NCBI GenBank assembly: GCA_023666975.1 | Contig: JAMPAW010000093.1 | Location: 1 to 13,077, forward strand | Source of the DNA: Clostridium sp. | GTDB lineage: Bacteria > Bacillota_A > Clostridia > Lachnospirales > Lachnospiraceae | Length of the DNA stretch: 13,077 nt | Direction: 5' to 3' | Part shown: piece by piece, positions 7,056 to 13,077 of the stretch | Numbering within the stretch: the stretch's first letter is position 1 | Layout: each line of letters opens with the position of its first letter | The notes under the pieces: model-generated | What the model saw: the letters and a program-made list of their open reading frames with translations, nothing else | The model's database searches: none | Told to the model about the DNA's origin: nothing | Translations under genes and position numbers: made by a program

Positions 7056-7901
7056 CAGCAGGTTACTTAAGCTGACGGAGCCGGCACCCTGTATATTGTA
7101 GGGGAGGTGTGGTACCGGACGGGCGGCATTCATCAGACGGATTTTTATCTGGTCATTGGTAAGGTCGGGGCGCTGCTGCTGAAGAAGGGCACAGGCGGCG
7201 CTGATAAACGGCACTGACATGGAAGTGCCATTTTTTATGCTGTACCCGCCGTGAGGTTTGGTGCTTAGGATGTGAAGTCCCGGCGCTACCAGTTCGGGTT
7301 TGGTGATATAGGGAACCGGGGGACCGGCGGACGAAAAGCGCCTGCCGTCATAAGAACCGACGGTGATGACCTTCCGGCAGTTTCCGGGTGCGGTAATGGA
7401 ATTAGGAGAGGGTCCGTTGTTGCCGGCAGAGCAGCAGACAGTAAGACCGGCATCCCATAGTTTTTCTACCCATTGATTCAGCATGTTTTCCATTTGACTA
7501 AGCTCTGCACTGTTTCCGCCGACAGAAATATTGACAATTCGGACAGCGTATTCTCGGTGGTGGATGAGGAGCCATTTGATGGCCTCAATAAAATTATCTG
7601 TGTATCCGTTTCCATGGCGGTCTAAAACCTTCAGGCTGACCAGATTGGTTTCCGGTGCAATGCCTATTCGTGTGGAAGCGATTATACCGGTAACATGGGT
7701 ACCGTGAGTGGAGTCATCATATGGTTTTGGCTGTTGATTGATGAAATCCCGGAAAGCCAGAATGCGGTTGGCAGCGATATCCGGATGGGGGGCAAGGCCG
7801 GAGTCCAATACGGCGACGGTTATGTTTTTTCCGGTAATGCCCATTTGATGAAAAGAGCCTGCCCCGAATACTGAGACAGGAATTTTGGAAGAAGCAGACA
7901 A
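7050..7901 (-). CDS. Intracellular-type subtilisin-like serine protease (S8 family)
   Basis: A 283-residue S8 peptidase with the full catalytic triad: D33 (VAVLDSG), H66 (HGTHVTG) and S227 (NGTSMSVP), plus the oxyanion-hole asparagine N161 (SAGNNGP). Only about 20 residues precede the catalytic core (FHQMGITGKNITVAVLDSG). There is no signal peptide and no inhibitor-type propeptide, so it resembles intracellular subtilisins rather than secreted ones. The start is a TTG (7901-7899) placed 8 nt after GAGGTG on the minus strand (7916-7911); no ATG occurs before Met20, which lies too close to the core. It is the only minus-strand gene in the window, convergent with the helicase gene and divergent from the 73-residue gene. 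Substrate unknown. The shortened serine motif (SMSVPF for the usual SMAAPH) is a mild variation. Confidence 0.92.
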   Translation of the reverse strand: MSASSKIPVSVFGAGSFHQMGITGKNITVAVLDSGLAPHPDIAANRILAFRDFINQQPKPYDDSTHGTHVTGIIASTRIGIAPETNLVSLKVLDRHGNGYTDNFIEAIKWLLIHHREYAVRIVNISVGGNSAELSQMENMLNQWVEKLWDAGLTVCCSAGNNGPSPNSITAPGNCRKVITVGSYDGRRFSSAGPPVPYITKPELVAPGLHILSTKPHGGYSIKNGTSMSVPFISAACALLQQQRPDLTNDQIKIRLMNAARPVPHLPYNIQGAGSVSLSNLLL

Positions 7902-7920
7902 GGGAAAAACACCTCAACTC

Positions 7921-7949
7921 TTTACAAAAACATATTTTACGCTTATAGT
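7921..7949 (+). promoter_or_regulatory. Promoter for the 73-residue gene in a divergent intergenic region
   Basis: TTTACA (7921-7926) and TATAGT (7944-7949) are 17 bp apart, giving a good sigma-A-type promoter firing rightwards, with a leader of about 70 nt. On the minus strand the same AT-rich stretch offers less regular boxes (a TATAAG and a TAAAAT with poorly spaced TTTACA or TCGACA), so the protease promoter probably overlaps it. Confidence 0.55.
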
Positions 7950-8025
7950 AATAGTATATGTAAAGCTGTCGAATTTGTTTATCTTCGTCAGCGGAAAAGC
8001 GGTTACGGAATTAAAGGAGAAGAAG

Positions 8026-8247
8026 ATGATAAAAAGGAATATCCGCATAGAATTAGATGCATTATTAAAAGAACTGCAGATGAATCTTGCCAATAATTAT
8101 AAGGATTTGGCTCATGATGCGTTAAACAAGCTTCACAAAGCTTTAGAGGAGTACCATGACAGCGGTGCGTTGAAGGACAAAGATTACCGAAAGTATAAGA
8201 GTGTGGCAGATGAATATTCTATGAGAATGGCAGACTATCATCATTAA
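8026..8247 (+). CDS. Small helical protein, unknown function
   Basis: A 73-residue charged protein with no membrane segment or signal peptide. It is rich in Leu, Lys, Asp and Tyr in a pattern typical of alpha helices (IRIELDALLKELQMNLANN, then HDALNKLHKALEEYHD), ending with a His-His tail. No family is recognised. The ATG at 8026 is chosen because AGGAG at 8015-8019 lies 6 nt before it; the same frame is open upstream to 7885 but lacks a ribosome binding site there and would cross the promoter. It is preceded by its own promoter (7921-7949). The metal-binding lipoprotein gene follows on the same strand within about 30 bp, so the two may be co-transcribed. Confidence 0.7.
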   Translation: MIKRNIRIELDALLKELQMNLANNYKDLAHDALNKLHKALEEYHDSGALKDKDYRKYKSVADEYSMRMADYHH

Positions 8248-8274
8248 GCCGGACAAGCTATGGAGAGTGAAACA

Positions 8275-9207
8275 GTGTTGAAGAAGAATAGGAAGATATG
8301 GATATGGCTGCCGGTTGTGTGCATGGTATTGAATTTGATAGGCTGTAGTGCGGCAGGTAACGGATTTCGGGATTTTGAACAGGATGGGAGAATACGGGTT
8401 GTGACTACCATTTATCCGATATATGATTTTGTACAAAATATTGCCGGTGAGCGGGCGGAGATTATTAATTTGGTGCCGGCGGGAATAGAGCCTCACGATT
8501 TTGAATTATCTACCGGAGACATGCGGCTGCTGGAACAGGCGGAAATGTTTGTCTATAACGGAGCGGGAATGGAGCATTTTGTCGGTAAGACATTAGAGGC
8601 ATTGTCCAATGAGGAACTGGCAGTAATTGAGGCGGCTGCGGAGATCACACCGCTTCAGGCAGAAGACGGGGAGGCAGACCCCCACACATGGTTAAGCGTT
8701 CCGAATGCAATTAAGGAAGCGGAGAGAATTAAAGATGCGTTTGTCGAACTGGACGGGGAGAGTGCAGAGTTTTATGAGGCAAATTTTACCGTTTATAAGG
8801 AGAAGCTGGAGATACTGGATAAAGAGTACCGGGAGGAACTGGACAAATTACCGGGGGATACGATTGTGGTTGCCCATGAGGCATTTGGTTATCTGTGCAG
8901 CGAGTATGGACTGAAGCAGGAGTCCGTGGAGGGATTGATGTCAGATTCGGAACCGGAGCCGGCCAAGATGAAGGAGATCATCGATTTTTGCCGCGATAAT
9001 CATGTGCGCGTGATTTTTTTTGAAGAGCTTAATGGCTCTAAAGTGGCAGAGGCCATTGCAAGGGAAACCGGAGCAGAGATTATGGTGTTAAATCCAATAG
9101 AGGGTCTGACTGCAGAGCAGAAAGGGTATGGACTTGTCCTTGACTATATTCATTTAATGCAGTTGAATCTGTTGGCACTGAAAAAGGCATTGGAGGTAGG
9201 AACATGA
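8275..9207 (+). CDS. Metal-binding substrate-binding lipoprotein, TroA/ZnuA family
   Basis: A roughly 310-residue lipoprotein of the cluster A-1 (TroA/ZnuA/PsaA) metal-binding receptors, which deliver zinc or manganese to ABC importers. The N-terminus has a basic region (LKKNRK), a hydrophobic stretch and lipobox LIGC, with the lipidated cysteine at about 24. The expected ligands are visible: H74 (GIEPHDFE), H137 (DPHTWL), H201 (VVAHEAFGYL) and an acidic residue in NPIEGLT (E276). The His-rich loop of many ZnuA proteins is absent, so the metal, Zn or Mn, is undetermined. The start is uncertain: GTG at 8275 is 7 nt after GGAGAG (8262-8267), while the ATG at 8260 forms part of that site and has no good ribosome binding site; I favour 8275. 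No ABC permease or ATPase gene is adjacent. The stop overlaps the next gene by 4 bp (ATGA). Confidence 0.9.
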   Translation: MLKKNRKIWIWLPVVCMVLNLIGCSAAGNGFRDFEQDGRIRVVTTIYPIYDFVQNIAGERAEIINLVPAGIEPHDFELSTGDMRLLEQAEMFVYNGAGMEHFVGKTLEALSNEELAVIEAAAEITPLQAEDGEADPHTWLSVPNAIKEAERIKDAFVELDGESAEFYEANFTVYKEKLEILDKEYREELDKLPGDTIVVAHEAFGYLCSEYGLKQESVEGLMSDSEPEPAKMKEIIDFCRDNHVRVIFFEELNGSKVAEAIARETGAEIMVLNPIEGLTAEQKGYGLVLDYIHLMQLNLLALKKALEVGT

Positions 9208-9962
9208 CAGAAAATATTGTGGCACTGGCGGTAATCGTGATAGTGAGTACGTTGCTTCCGCTGGGGCTGTTGACCGGCATGATCATCAAAAATGCAGGGC
9301 AGCGGATACATTTGTTGTCTATGGCGGTTCTGGGAGGCGTGCTCTATATCGTTATGGAATGGGGCGCTAAGGAGCATGGTCTGGCTTGGCTGTTTAATCA
9401 CACCAATTTTGAGGCTTTTATGAATGAGCACTATATTCTGTATCTGTTACTGGTTGCCGTTGCAGGGGCAGTACTGGCTGTGGTGCCGCTTATGGTGCTT
9501 GCGGCAACAGTATTTAAGGATAAGATTGCTTTTTCCGGTACAATTGCACTGGGAATAGGATATACGATGACAGAATCCATTTTTCTGGTAGGCTATCGAA
9601 GTGTGAAAACAATCGTGATGCTCGTGGAAAAATCCGATGACAATCTCAATGTATCGACAGGCGAGTTGTTTATGTCAGCATATGAGAGGGTTCTGTTATC
9701 CGTTATTCAGATAACGATATTTGTCGTACTGATCTATTTTATCCGGCAGAAGATGCCGGTTCGCGGAAGTTTGACCGCCGTGTTTTGTCAGGGTTTTACC
9801 GCTTTCGTGCCGGGATTTTTGATTGCCTTTTCGCTGAAGGATTACTATGAGGTGTATGACCGCACAATGGGACTGGGACTGACTTATATTATTTTGACTG
9901 TGGCTGCAATTGCTTCGGCTGTTGTCTTATACAGTCTGAAATATGAGTTGGAAAAAAGATAA
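9204..9962 (+). CDS. Polytopic membrane protein, possibly YhfC-like
   Basis: A 252-residue integral membrane protein with about seven hydrophobic segments (roughly 5-28, 36-51, 78-103, 108-130, 162-180, 190-210, 222-245) and a basic C-terminus. The segments GTIALGIGYTMTESIFLVG (about 112-130) and AYERVLLSVIQ (159-169) resemble, from memory, the two signature regions of the YhfC family of putative glutamic intramembrane proteases (a G-x-G-H-G...E motif, and ER followed by a histidine). Here the expected histidines appear as Tyr120 and Gln169, so it could be an inactive or divergent relative. It is not an ABC permease: no EAA-type loop is seen. Its ATG overlaps the stop of the metal-binding lipoprotein gene (ATGA, 9204-9207), so the two are translationally coupled and probably work together at the membrane. 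YhfC assignment is tentative; membrane location is secure. Confidence 0.65.
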   Translation: MTENIVALAVIVIVSTLLPLGLLTGMIIKNAGQRIHLLSMAVLGGVLYIVMEWGAKEHGLAWLFNHTNFEAFMNEHYILYLLLVAVAGAVLAVVPLMVLAATVFKDKIAFSGTIALGIGYTMTESIFLVGYRSVKTIVMLVEKSDDNLNVSTGELFMSAYERVLLSVIQITIFVVLIYFIRQKMPVRGSLTAVFCQGFTAFVPGFLIAFSLKDYYEVYDRTMGLGLTYIILTVAAIASAVVLYSLKYELEKR

Positions 9963-9967
9963 ATTTC

Positions 9968-9996
9968 TTGCAATGCAGCGGGAAAAATGATATATT
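9968..9996 (+). promoter_or_regulatory. Promoter for the pantothenate genes
   Basis: TTGCAA (9968-9973) and TATATT (9991-9996) are separated by 17 bp, starting just after the membrane protein stop. It predicts transcription from near 10003 and an 80-nt leader before the DUF2520 gene. An ATG at 9987 lies between the boxes and cannot be the gene start if this promoter is used. No riboswitch-like structure is evident in the leader. Confidence 0.5.
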
Positions 9997-10082
9997 ACTG
10001 TTCGAGCGGTATTCGTGGGAAACTGCATCGAATGATAGGCGTTGTCACTTTGTTACATCGTGTGGATGAAAGAGGTGATGAC

Positions 10083-10937
10083 ATGAAAATAGGTTTTATC
10101 GGTGCCGGTAAAGCGGGCTGCAGCCTCGGTAAATATTTTTCCGAAAAAGCGGGGCTGGCAGGAACAGATGTTACCGGCTATTACAGTTTAATCAGGGAAG
10201 ATGCCAAGTGGGCAGCAGCATTTACCGGTTCAGTAGATTATGGAACGGTAAATGAGCTAATTGAGCAAAGTGAAACCATTATTCTCTCGACTCCGGACGG
10301 AGCGATTAAGAAGGTGTGGGATTCGCTGGGTAAAGATCAGGTAAAGGGCAGAATTTTTTGCCATTTGAGTGGCTCCTTATCATCAGATGTATTTTCAGGA
10401 ATAGAAGAATACGGTGGTTATCCGATTTCTATTCATCCAATGTTTGCGTTCAGCGACAAAGAATCCGTTTACAGACAACTTAATCAGGTAAAGTTTACCA
10501 TAGAGGGAAATTCCTATGCCGTGTCGGAGTGGAACAAGATATTCCAATTGACAGGGAATCCCGTGGTAGAGATTAGCAGGGAGTACAAATTGAAATACCA
10601 TGCGGCGGCAAGTCTCTTGAGCAATCATGTGATCGCCGTGCTGGAAACAGGCTATCGTCTGCTGGGGGAATGCGGTTTTTCTCCGGAGGAAGCAAGAGAG
10701 TTCAGTTCGGTTCTGGTACGGGATAATATCGAACATGTCATATGCTCAGGAGCAGAAGCGGCGTTGACCGGACCCATTGAGAGAGGGGACTGCGAAACGG
10801 TAAGCAGGCATATTTCCGTATTGGATGATGCGGCCAGACAGATTTATATGTCCTGTGGAAAGCAGCTATTGGCGATAGCAAAGCGAAAAAATCCGGACAG
10901 GGATTATGCGGATATGGATAAGCTGATGAAGGGATAA
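10083..10937 (+). CDS. panG: Rossmann/DUF2520 dehydrogenase, probable PanG-type ketopantoate reductase
   Basis: A 284-residue protein with an N-terminal NAD(P)-binding Rossmann fold (GFIGAGKAG, GxGxxG at residues 7-12) and a helical C-terminal DUF2520-type domain that includes KLKYHAAASLLSNH. Canonical PanE ketopantoate reductase is a different family. The gene is immediately upstream of panB and panC, and DUF2520-type proteins in pan operons are, to my knowledge, associated with the alternative ketopantoate reductase PanG, which reduces ketopantoate to pantoate with NADPH. That fills the one step missing between PanB and PanC here. The ATG at 10083 follows GAGGTG (10073-10078); an earlier in-frame ATG at 9987 would add 32 residues of non-conserved sequence and overlap the promoter. 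The family is clear; the reaction is inferred from neighbours. Confidence 0.75.
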   Translation: MKIGFIGAGKAGCSLGKYFSEKAGLAGTDVTGYYSLIREDAKWAAAFTGSVDYGTVNELIEQSETIILSTPDGAIKKVWDSLGKDQVKGRIFCHLSGSLSSDVFSGIEEYGGYPISIHPMFAFSDKESVYRQLNQVKFTIEGNSYAVSEWNKIFQLTGNPVVEISREYKLKYHAAASLLSNHVIAVLETGYRLLGECGFSPEEAREFSSVLVRDNIEHVICSGAEAALTGPIERGDCETVSRHISVLDDAARQIYMSCGKQLLAIAKRKNPDRDYADMDKLMKG

Positions 10938-11004
10938 GTGATACGGAGCAGCATGGATAACAGAGAATAAGGCATAAGAGTATTGCCGGATTTAGGAGGA
11001 AATG

Positions 11005-11832
11005 ATGAAGAATACAGTGTTGACATTTAAACAGGCAAAGGAAAAGGGAGAAAAATTATCTATGCTTACGGCATATGATTATTCTACGGCCAAGCTGATT
11101 GATGAGGCTGGAATAAATTCCATTCTGGTCGGGGATTCCCTGGGGAATACAATGCTCGGTTATGAGGATACGATTTCTGTAACCATGGAGGATATGATCC
11201 ATCATGGAGCTGCGGTGGCAAGAGGGGCAAAGAATGCATTAGTCGTGATTGATATGCCGTTTATGAGTTACCAGACCTCTGTCTATGATGCCGTTGTAAA
11301 TGCAGGACGCTTGATGAAGGAAGGCCGTGCCGGCGCAGTCAAGCTGGAGGGCGGAAGCGAGGTATGCCCGCAGATTCAGGCGATTACGGCAGCAGGGATT
11401 CCGGTATGTGCGCATTTAGGTTTGACACCGCAGTCCATCAATGCCTTTGGAGGTTTCAAGGTGCAGGGAAAGACGGAGGAGGCAGCAAAAAAACTGCTGT
11501 CGGATGCCAAAGCGGTAGAGGAGGCAGGAGCATTTGCAGTCGTGTTAGAGTGTGTGCCGGCAAAGCTGGCAAAAATGGTGACAGAGGAGCTGTCCATTCC
11601 AACAATTGGCATTGGCGCAGGAAATGTATGTGATGGACAGGTTTTAGTATATCAGGATATGCTTGGCATGTTTTCGGATTTTACCCCGAAATTTGTAAAG
11701 CGTTTTGAAAATATCGGGGAGATTATGAAAGGGGCATTTGCTGCTTATGATGCGGAAGTAAAGGCGGGAAGCTTTCCGGCAAAAGAGCATGAATATACCA
11801 TTAGTGATGATGTGCTGGAAAAGTTATATTGA
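11005..11832 (+). CDS. panB: 3-methyl-2-oxobutanoate hydroxymethyltransferase
   Basis: A 275-residue TIM-barrel enzyme that adds a hydroxymethyl group from 5,10-methylene-tetrahydrofolate to alpha-ketoisovalerate, giving ketopantoate, the first committed step of pantothenate synthesis. Metal and active-site residues of the family are present: D44 (LVGDSLG), D83 (VIDMPF), E115 (VKLEGG), H137 (CAHLGLTPQ) and E182 (VLECVP). GIGAG follows in the C-terminal part. The length is normal. ATGs at 11002 and 11005 are adjacent; 11005 is 5 nt from AGGAGG (10994-10999), against 2 nt for 11002. It lies 67 bp after the DUF2520 gene and 32 bp before panC's start, fitting one operon. Confidence 0.96.
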   Translation: MKNTVLTFKQAKEKGEKLSMLTAYDYSTAKLIDEAGINSILVGDSLGNTMLGYEDTISVTMEDMIHHGAAVARGAKNALVVIDMPFMSYQTSVYDAVVNAGRLMKEGRAGAVKLEGGSEVCPQIQAITAAGIPVCAHLGLTPQSINAFGGFKVQGKTEEAAKKLLSDAKAVEEAGAFAVVLECVPAKLAKMVTEELSIPTIGIGAGNVCDGQVLVYQDMLGMFSDFTPKFVKRFENIGEIMKGAFAAYDAEVKAGSFPAKEHEYTISDDVLEKLY

Positions 11833-11864
11833 ACAAAAAAAATAAAAAAGGAGAGAATGGGTAT

Positions 11865-12707
11865 ATGGAGATTTTAGGTTCGGTGAAAGAGACCAGGGAA
11901 CAGGTGAAGGAGTGGAAAAAACAGGGATTATCGGTGGGACTTGTTCCGACTATGGGCTACCTGCATGAAGGGCATAAAAGCCTGATTGACCGTGCGAGAA
12001 AGGAAAATGACAGGGTGGTTGTCAGTATTTTTGTCAATCCGATGCAGTTTGGACCAAATGAGGATTTAGAGGCATATCCAAGAGATTTGGAGAGGGATTC
12101 CAAAATCTGTGAGGCAGGCGGGGTGGATCTCATTTTCCATCCGCAAGTGGAGGAAATGTATGGAGCGGATTTTCACGGTTTTGTCGATATGACCGTGCTG
12201 CCGGAAAAACTCTGTGGCGCCAGCCGTCCGGTACATTTTAAGGGCGTGCAGACGGTTGTCACAAAATTGTTCCATATCATTCCGGCAGACCGGGCTTATT
12301 TTGGACAGAAGGATGCGCAGCAGCTTGCCATTATCCGCCGTATGGTGATTGACCTTAATTTTGATATTGAGATTATCGGCTGCCCGATTATCCGGGAGGA
12401 GGACGGTCTGGCAAAGAGTTCCAGAAATACCTATTTATCAGAGGAGGAGCGGAAACAGGCGGTGATTTTGAACCAGTCTTTGGAGGAGGCTATGCAGGCG
12501 ATCCAGGCAGGGGAGAAGGATGCATTGAAGGTAAAGGAGATTATCATAAAGAAACTGAATACCTGTCCGCTTGCGAAAATTGATTATGTGGAGGTTGTCA
12601 GCTTTGATAATATCCAGCCGATTGAGCGGATAGAAGGGGCAGTGCTGATTGCGATTGCCGTATATATCGGCACCACACGATTGATTGATAACCGGATTAT
12701 AATGTAG
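11865..12707 (+). CDS. panC: Pantothenate synthetase (pantoate--beta-alanine ligase)
   Basis: A 280-residue enzyme of the nucleotidyltransferase superfamily that joins pantoate to beta-alanine using ATP via a pantoyl-adenylate. Signatures: GLVPTMGYLHEGHKSL with the HxGH nucleotide-binding motif (34-37), VNPMQFGPNEDL (58-69), CGASRPVHFKGV (117-128), YFGQKDAQQ (145-153) and the KMSKS-like KSSRN (184-188). The usual Gly in RPGHF is Val here, and MSSRN is KSSRN; neither looks disabling. ATG 11865 fits the family's usual N-terminus. A TTG at 11829 is in frame and overlaps the panB stop, but the added residues ([11 protein letters not shown]) are non-conserved and contain the ribosome binding site (AGGAG, 11849-11853, an unusually long 11-nt spacing). 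Beta-alanine must come from PanD or another source, not seen here. Confidence 0.96.
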   Translation: MEILGSVKETREQVKEWKKQGLSVGLVPTMGYLHEGHKSLIDRARKENDRVVVSIFVNPMQFGPNEDLEAYPRDLERDSKICEAGGVDLIFHPQVEEMYGADFHGFVDMTVLPEKLCGASRPVHFKGVQTVVTKLFHIIPADRAYFGQKDAQQLAIIRRMVIDLNFDIEIIGCPIIREEDGLAKSSRNTYLSEEERKQAVILNQSLEEAMQAIQAGEKDALKVKEIIIKKLNTCPLAKIDYVEVVSFDNIQPIERIEGAVLIAIAVYIGTTRLIDNRIIM

Positions 12708-12722
12708 AGGGTAGGGTGTTTT

Positions 12723-13061
12723 ATGGATACTGGGGAGATAAAATATATTATTTTCACGCTGGCCATTTTAGGTGTATACTGGATATGGGAGTGGAAGAAA
12801 GAACATATTCCGAAGATAATCAGGAAAATTGTATACTGGGTGTGCTATTTAGGGGCAGCGTATATCTTTTTCTTTGCCTATGAGGATTGGTTTATCCGTT
12901 TTCTGGCGGTACTGTTTTTACCGCTTATGTCCTGCCTGGTGATCTTTGGAAGATGGAAAAGATGGGACAGTTTCAAAGATTTTTTGAAGCAATATTACGA
13001 ATCAGACGGATTGTGGCTGTTAAGCCTGATTGTGATTGGATTACAGTTGGTCATGATGTAG
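12723..13061 (+). CDS. Small multi-span membrane protein, unknown function
   Basis: A 112-residue protein with about four hydrophobic segments (roughly 7-23, 35-52, 57-76 and 95-111) separated by basic loops such as WKKEHIPKIIRK and GRWKRWDSFKDF. It is strongly aromatic, with many Trp, Tyr and Phe. The ATG follows a GGGTAGGG stretch with acceptable spacing, 15 bp after the panC stop, so it probably rides on the pantothenate transcript. No family is recognised and there is no sign that it transports pantothenate. The stop lies 16 bp before the window's end, so any terminator is outside or just beyond view. Confidence 0.7.
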   Translation: MDTGEIKYIIFTLAILGVYWIWEWKKEHIPKIIRKIVYWVCYLGAAYIFFFAYEDWFIRFLAVLFLPLMSCLVIFGRWKRWDSFKDFLKQYYESDGLWLLSLIVIGLQLVMM

Positions 13062-13077
13062 GAAATCAGGCGTTTCA

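Noticed and set aside
8275..9962. Complete znuABC or mntABC importer
   Set aside because: Only the binding lipoprotein is present; the next gene lacks ABC permease features and no ATPase with Walker motifs is nearby.
10003..10082. Riboswitch in the leader of the pantothenate genes
   Set aside because: Only short chance-level inverted repeats (such as ATGCAG/CTGCAT and ATTCG/CGAAT) are present, with no terminator or known aptamer signature.
1..13077. Mobile element, phage, CRISPR or toxin-antitoxin system
   Set aside because: No transposase, integrase, terminal inverted repeats, regularly spaced repeats or recognisable toxin-antitoxin pair was seen; gene content is chromosomal housekeeping plus small hypotheticals.

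Overview
The window looks like chromosomal DNA of a Gram-positive, low-to-moderate GC Clostridia-type bacterium, most likely of the Lachnospiraceae (inference). The signs are purine-rich AGGAG/GGAGG ribosome binding sites, sigma-A-type TTGAAA-N17-TATAAT promoters, GluRS and RarA sequences of Firmicutes type, and a lipoprotein with a short basic signal peptide. Twelve of the 13 complete genes are on the + strand, and the sequence is densely coding. No insertion sequence, phage gene, CRISPR array, tRNA or rRNA is visible. A 49-residue C-terminal fragment of an unrecognised protein opens the window.

Left block (1-2848): a TetR-family regulator is followed by a stand-alone CheY-like receiver protein, then the AAA+ ATPase RarA. 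A 71-residue two-helix membrane protein starts inside the end of rarA. A 311-bp gene-free gap (2849-3159) follows. It holds a perfect 10-bp hairpin, a second hairpin with an 8-bp stem, a terminator-like hairpin with a T-tract, and then a near-consensus promoter. It is the most structured non-coding stretch of the window.

Middle block (3160-7901): that promoter drives a SEC-C zinc-motif protein and gltX (glutamyl-tRNA synthetase), which ends in a clear intrinsic terminator. A short UvrD/Rep-type superfamily 1 helicase follows. It converges on a minus-strand subtilisin-like protease that lacks a signal peptide and propeptide. Both genes stop within one palindromic TTATAA hexamer, so each ends Leu-stop.

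Right block (8026-13061): divergent from the protease, a promoter precedes a 73-residue hypothetical protein. Next come a TroA/ZnuA-type metal-binding lipoprotein and, overlapping it by 4 bp, a polytopic membrane protein that may be YhfC-like. A separate promoter precedes a Rossmann-DUF2520 dehydrogenase (probable PanG-type ketopantoate reductase), panB and panC. Together these can convert ketoisovalerate plus beta-alanine to pantothenate; panD is not in view. A 112-residue membrane protein closes the window.

Most of the window is ordinary housekeeping sequence. The parts worth a second look are the structured gap after rarA, the metal-binding lipoprotein coupled to a membrane protein that is not an ABC permease, the DUF2520 gene in the pan operon, and several starts where an upstream ATG lies inside or against the Shine-Dalgarno sequence and is probably a decoy. 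No obviously new multi-gene system is evident.
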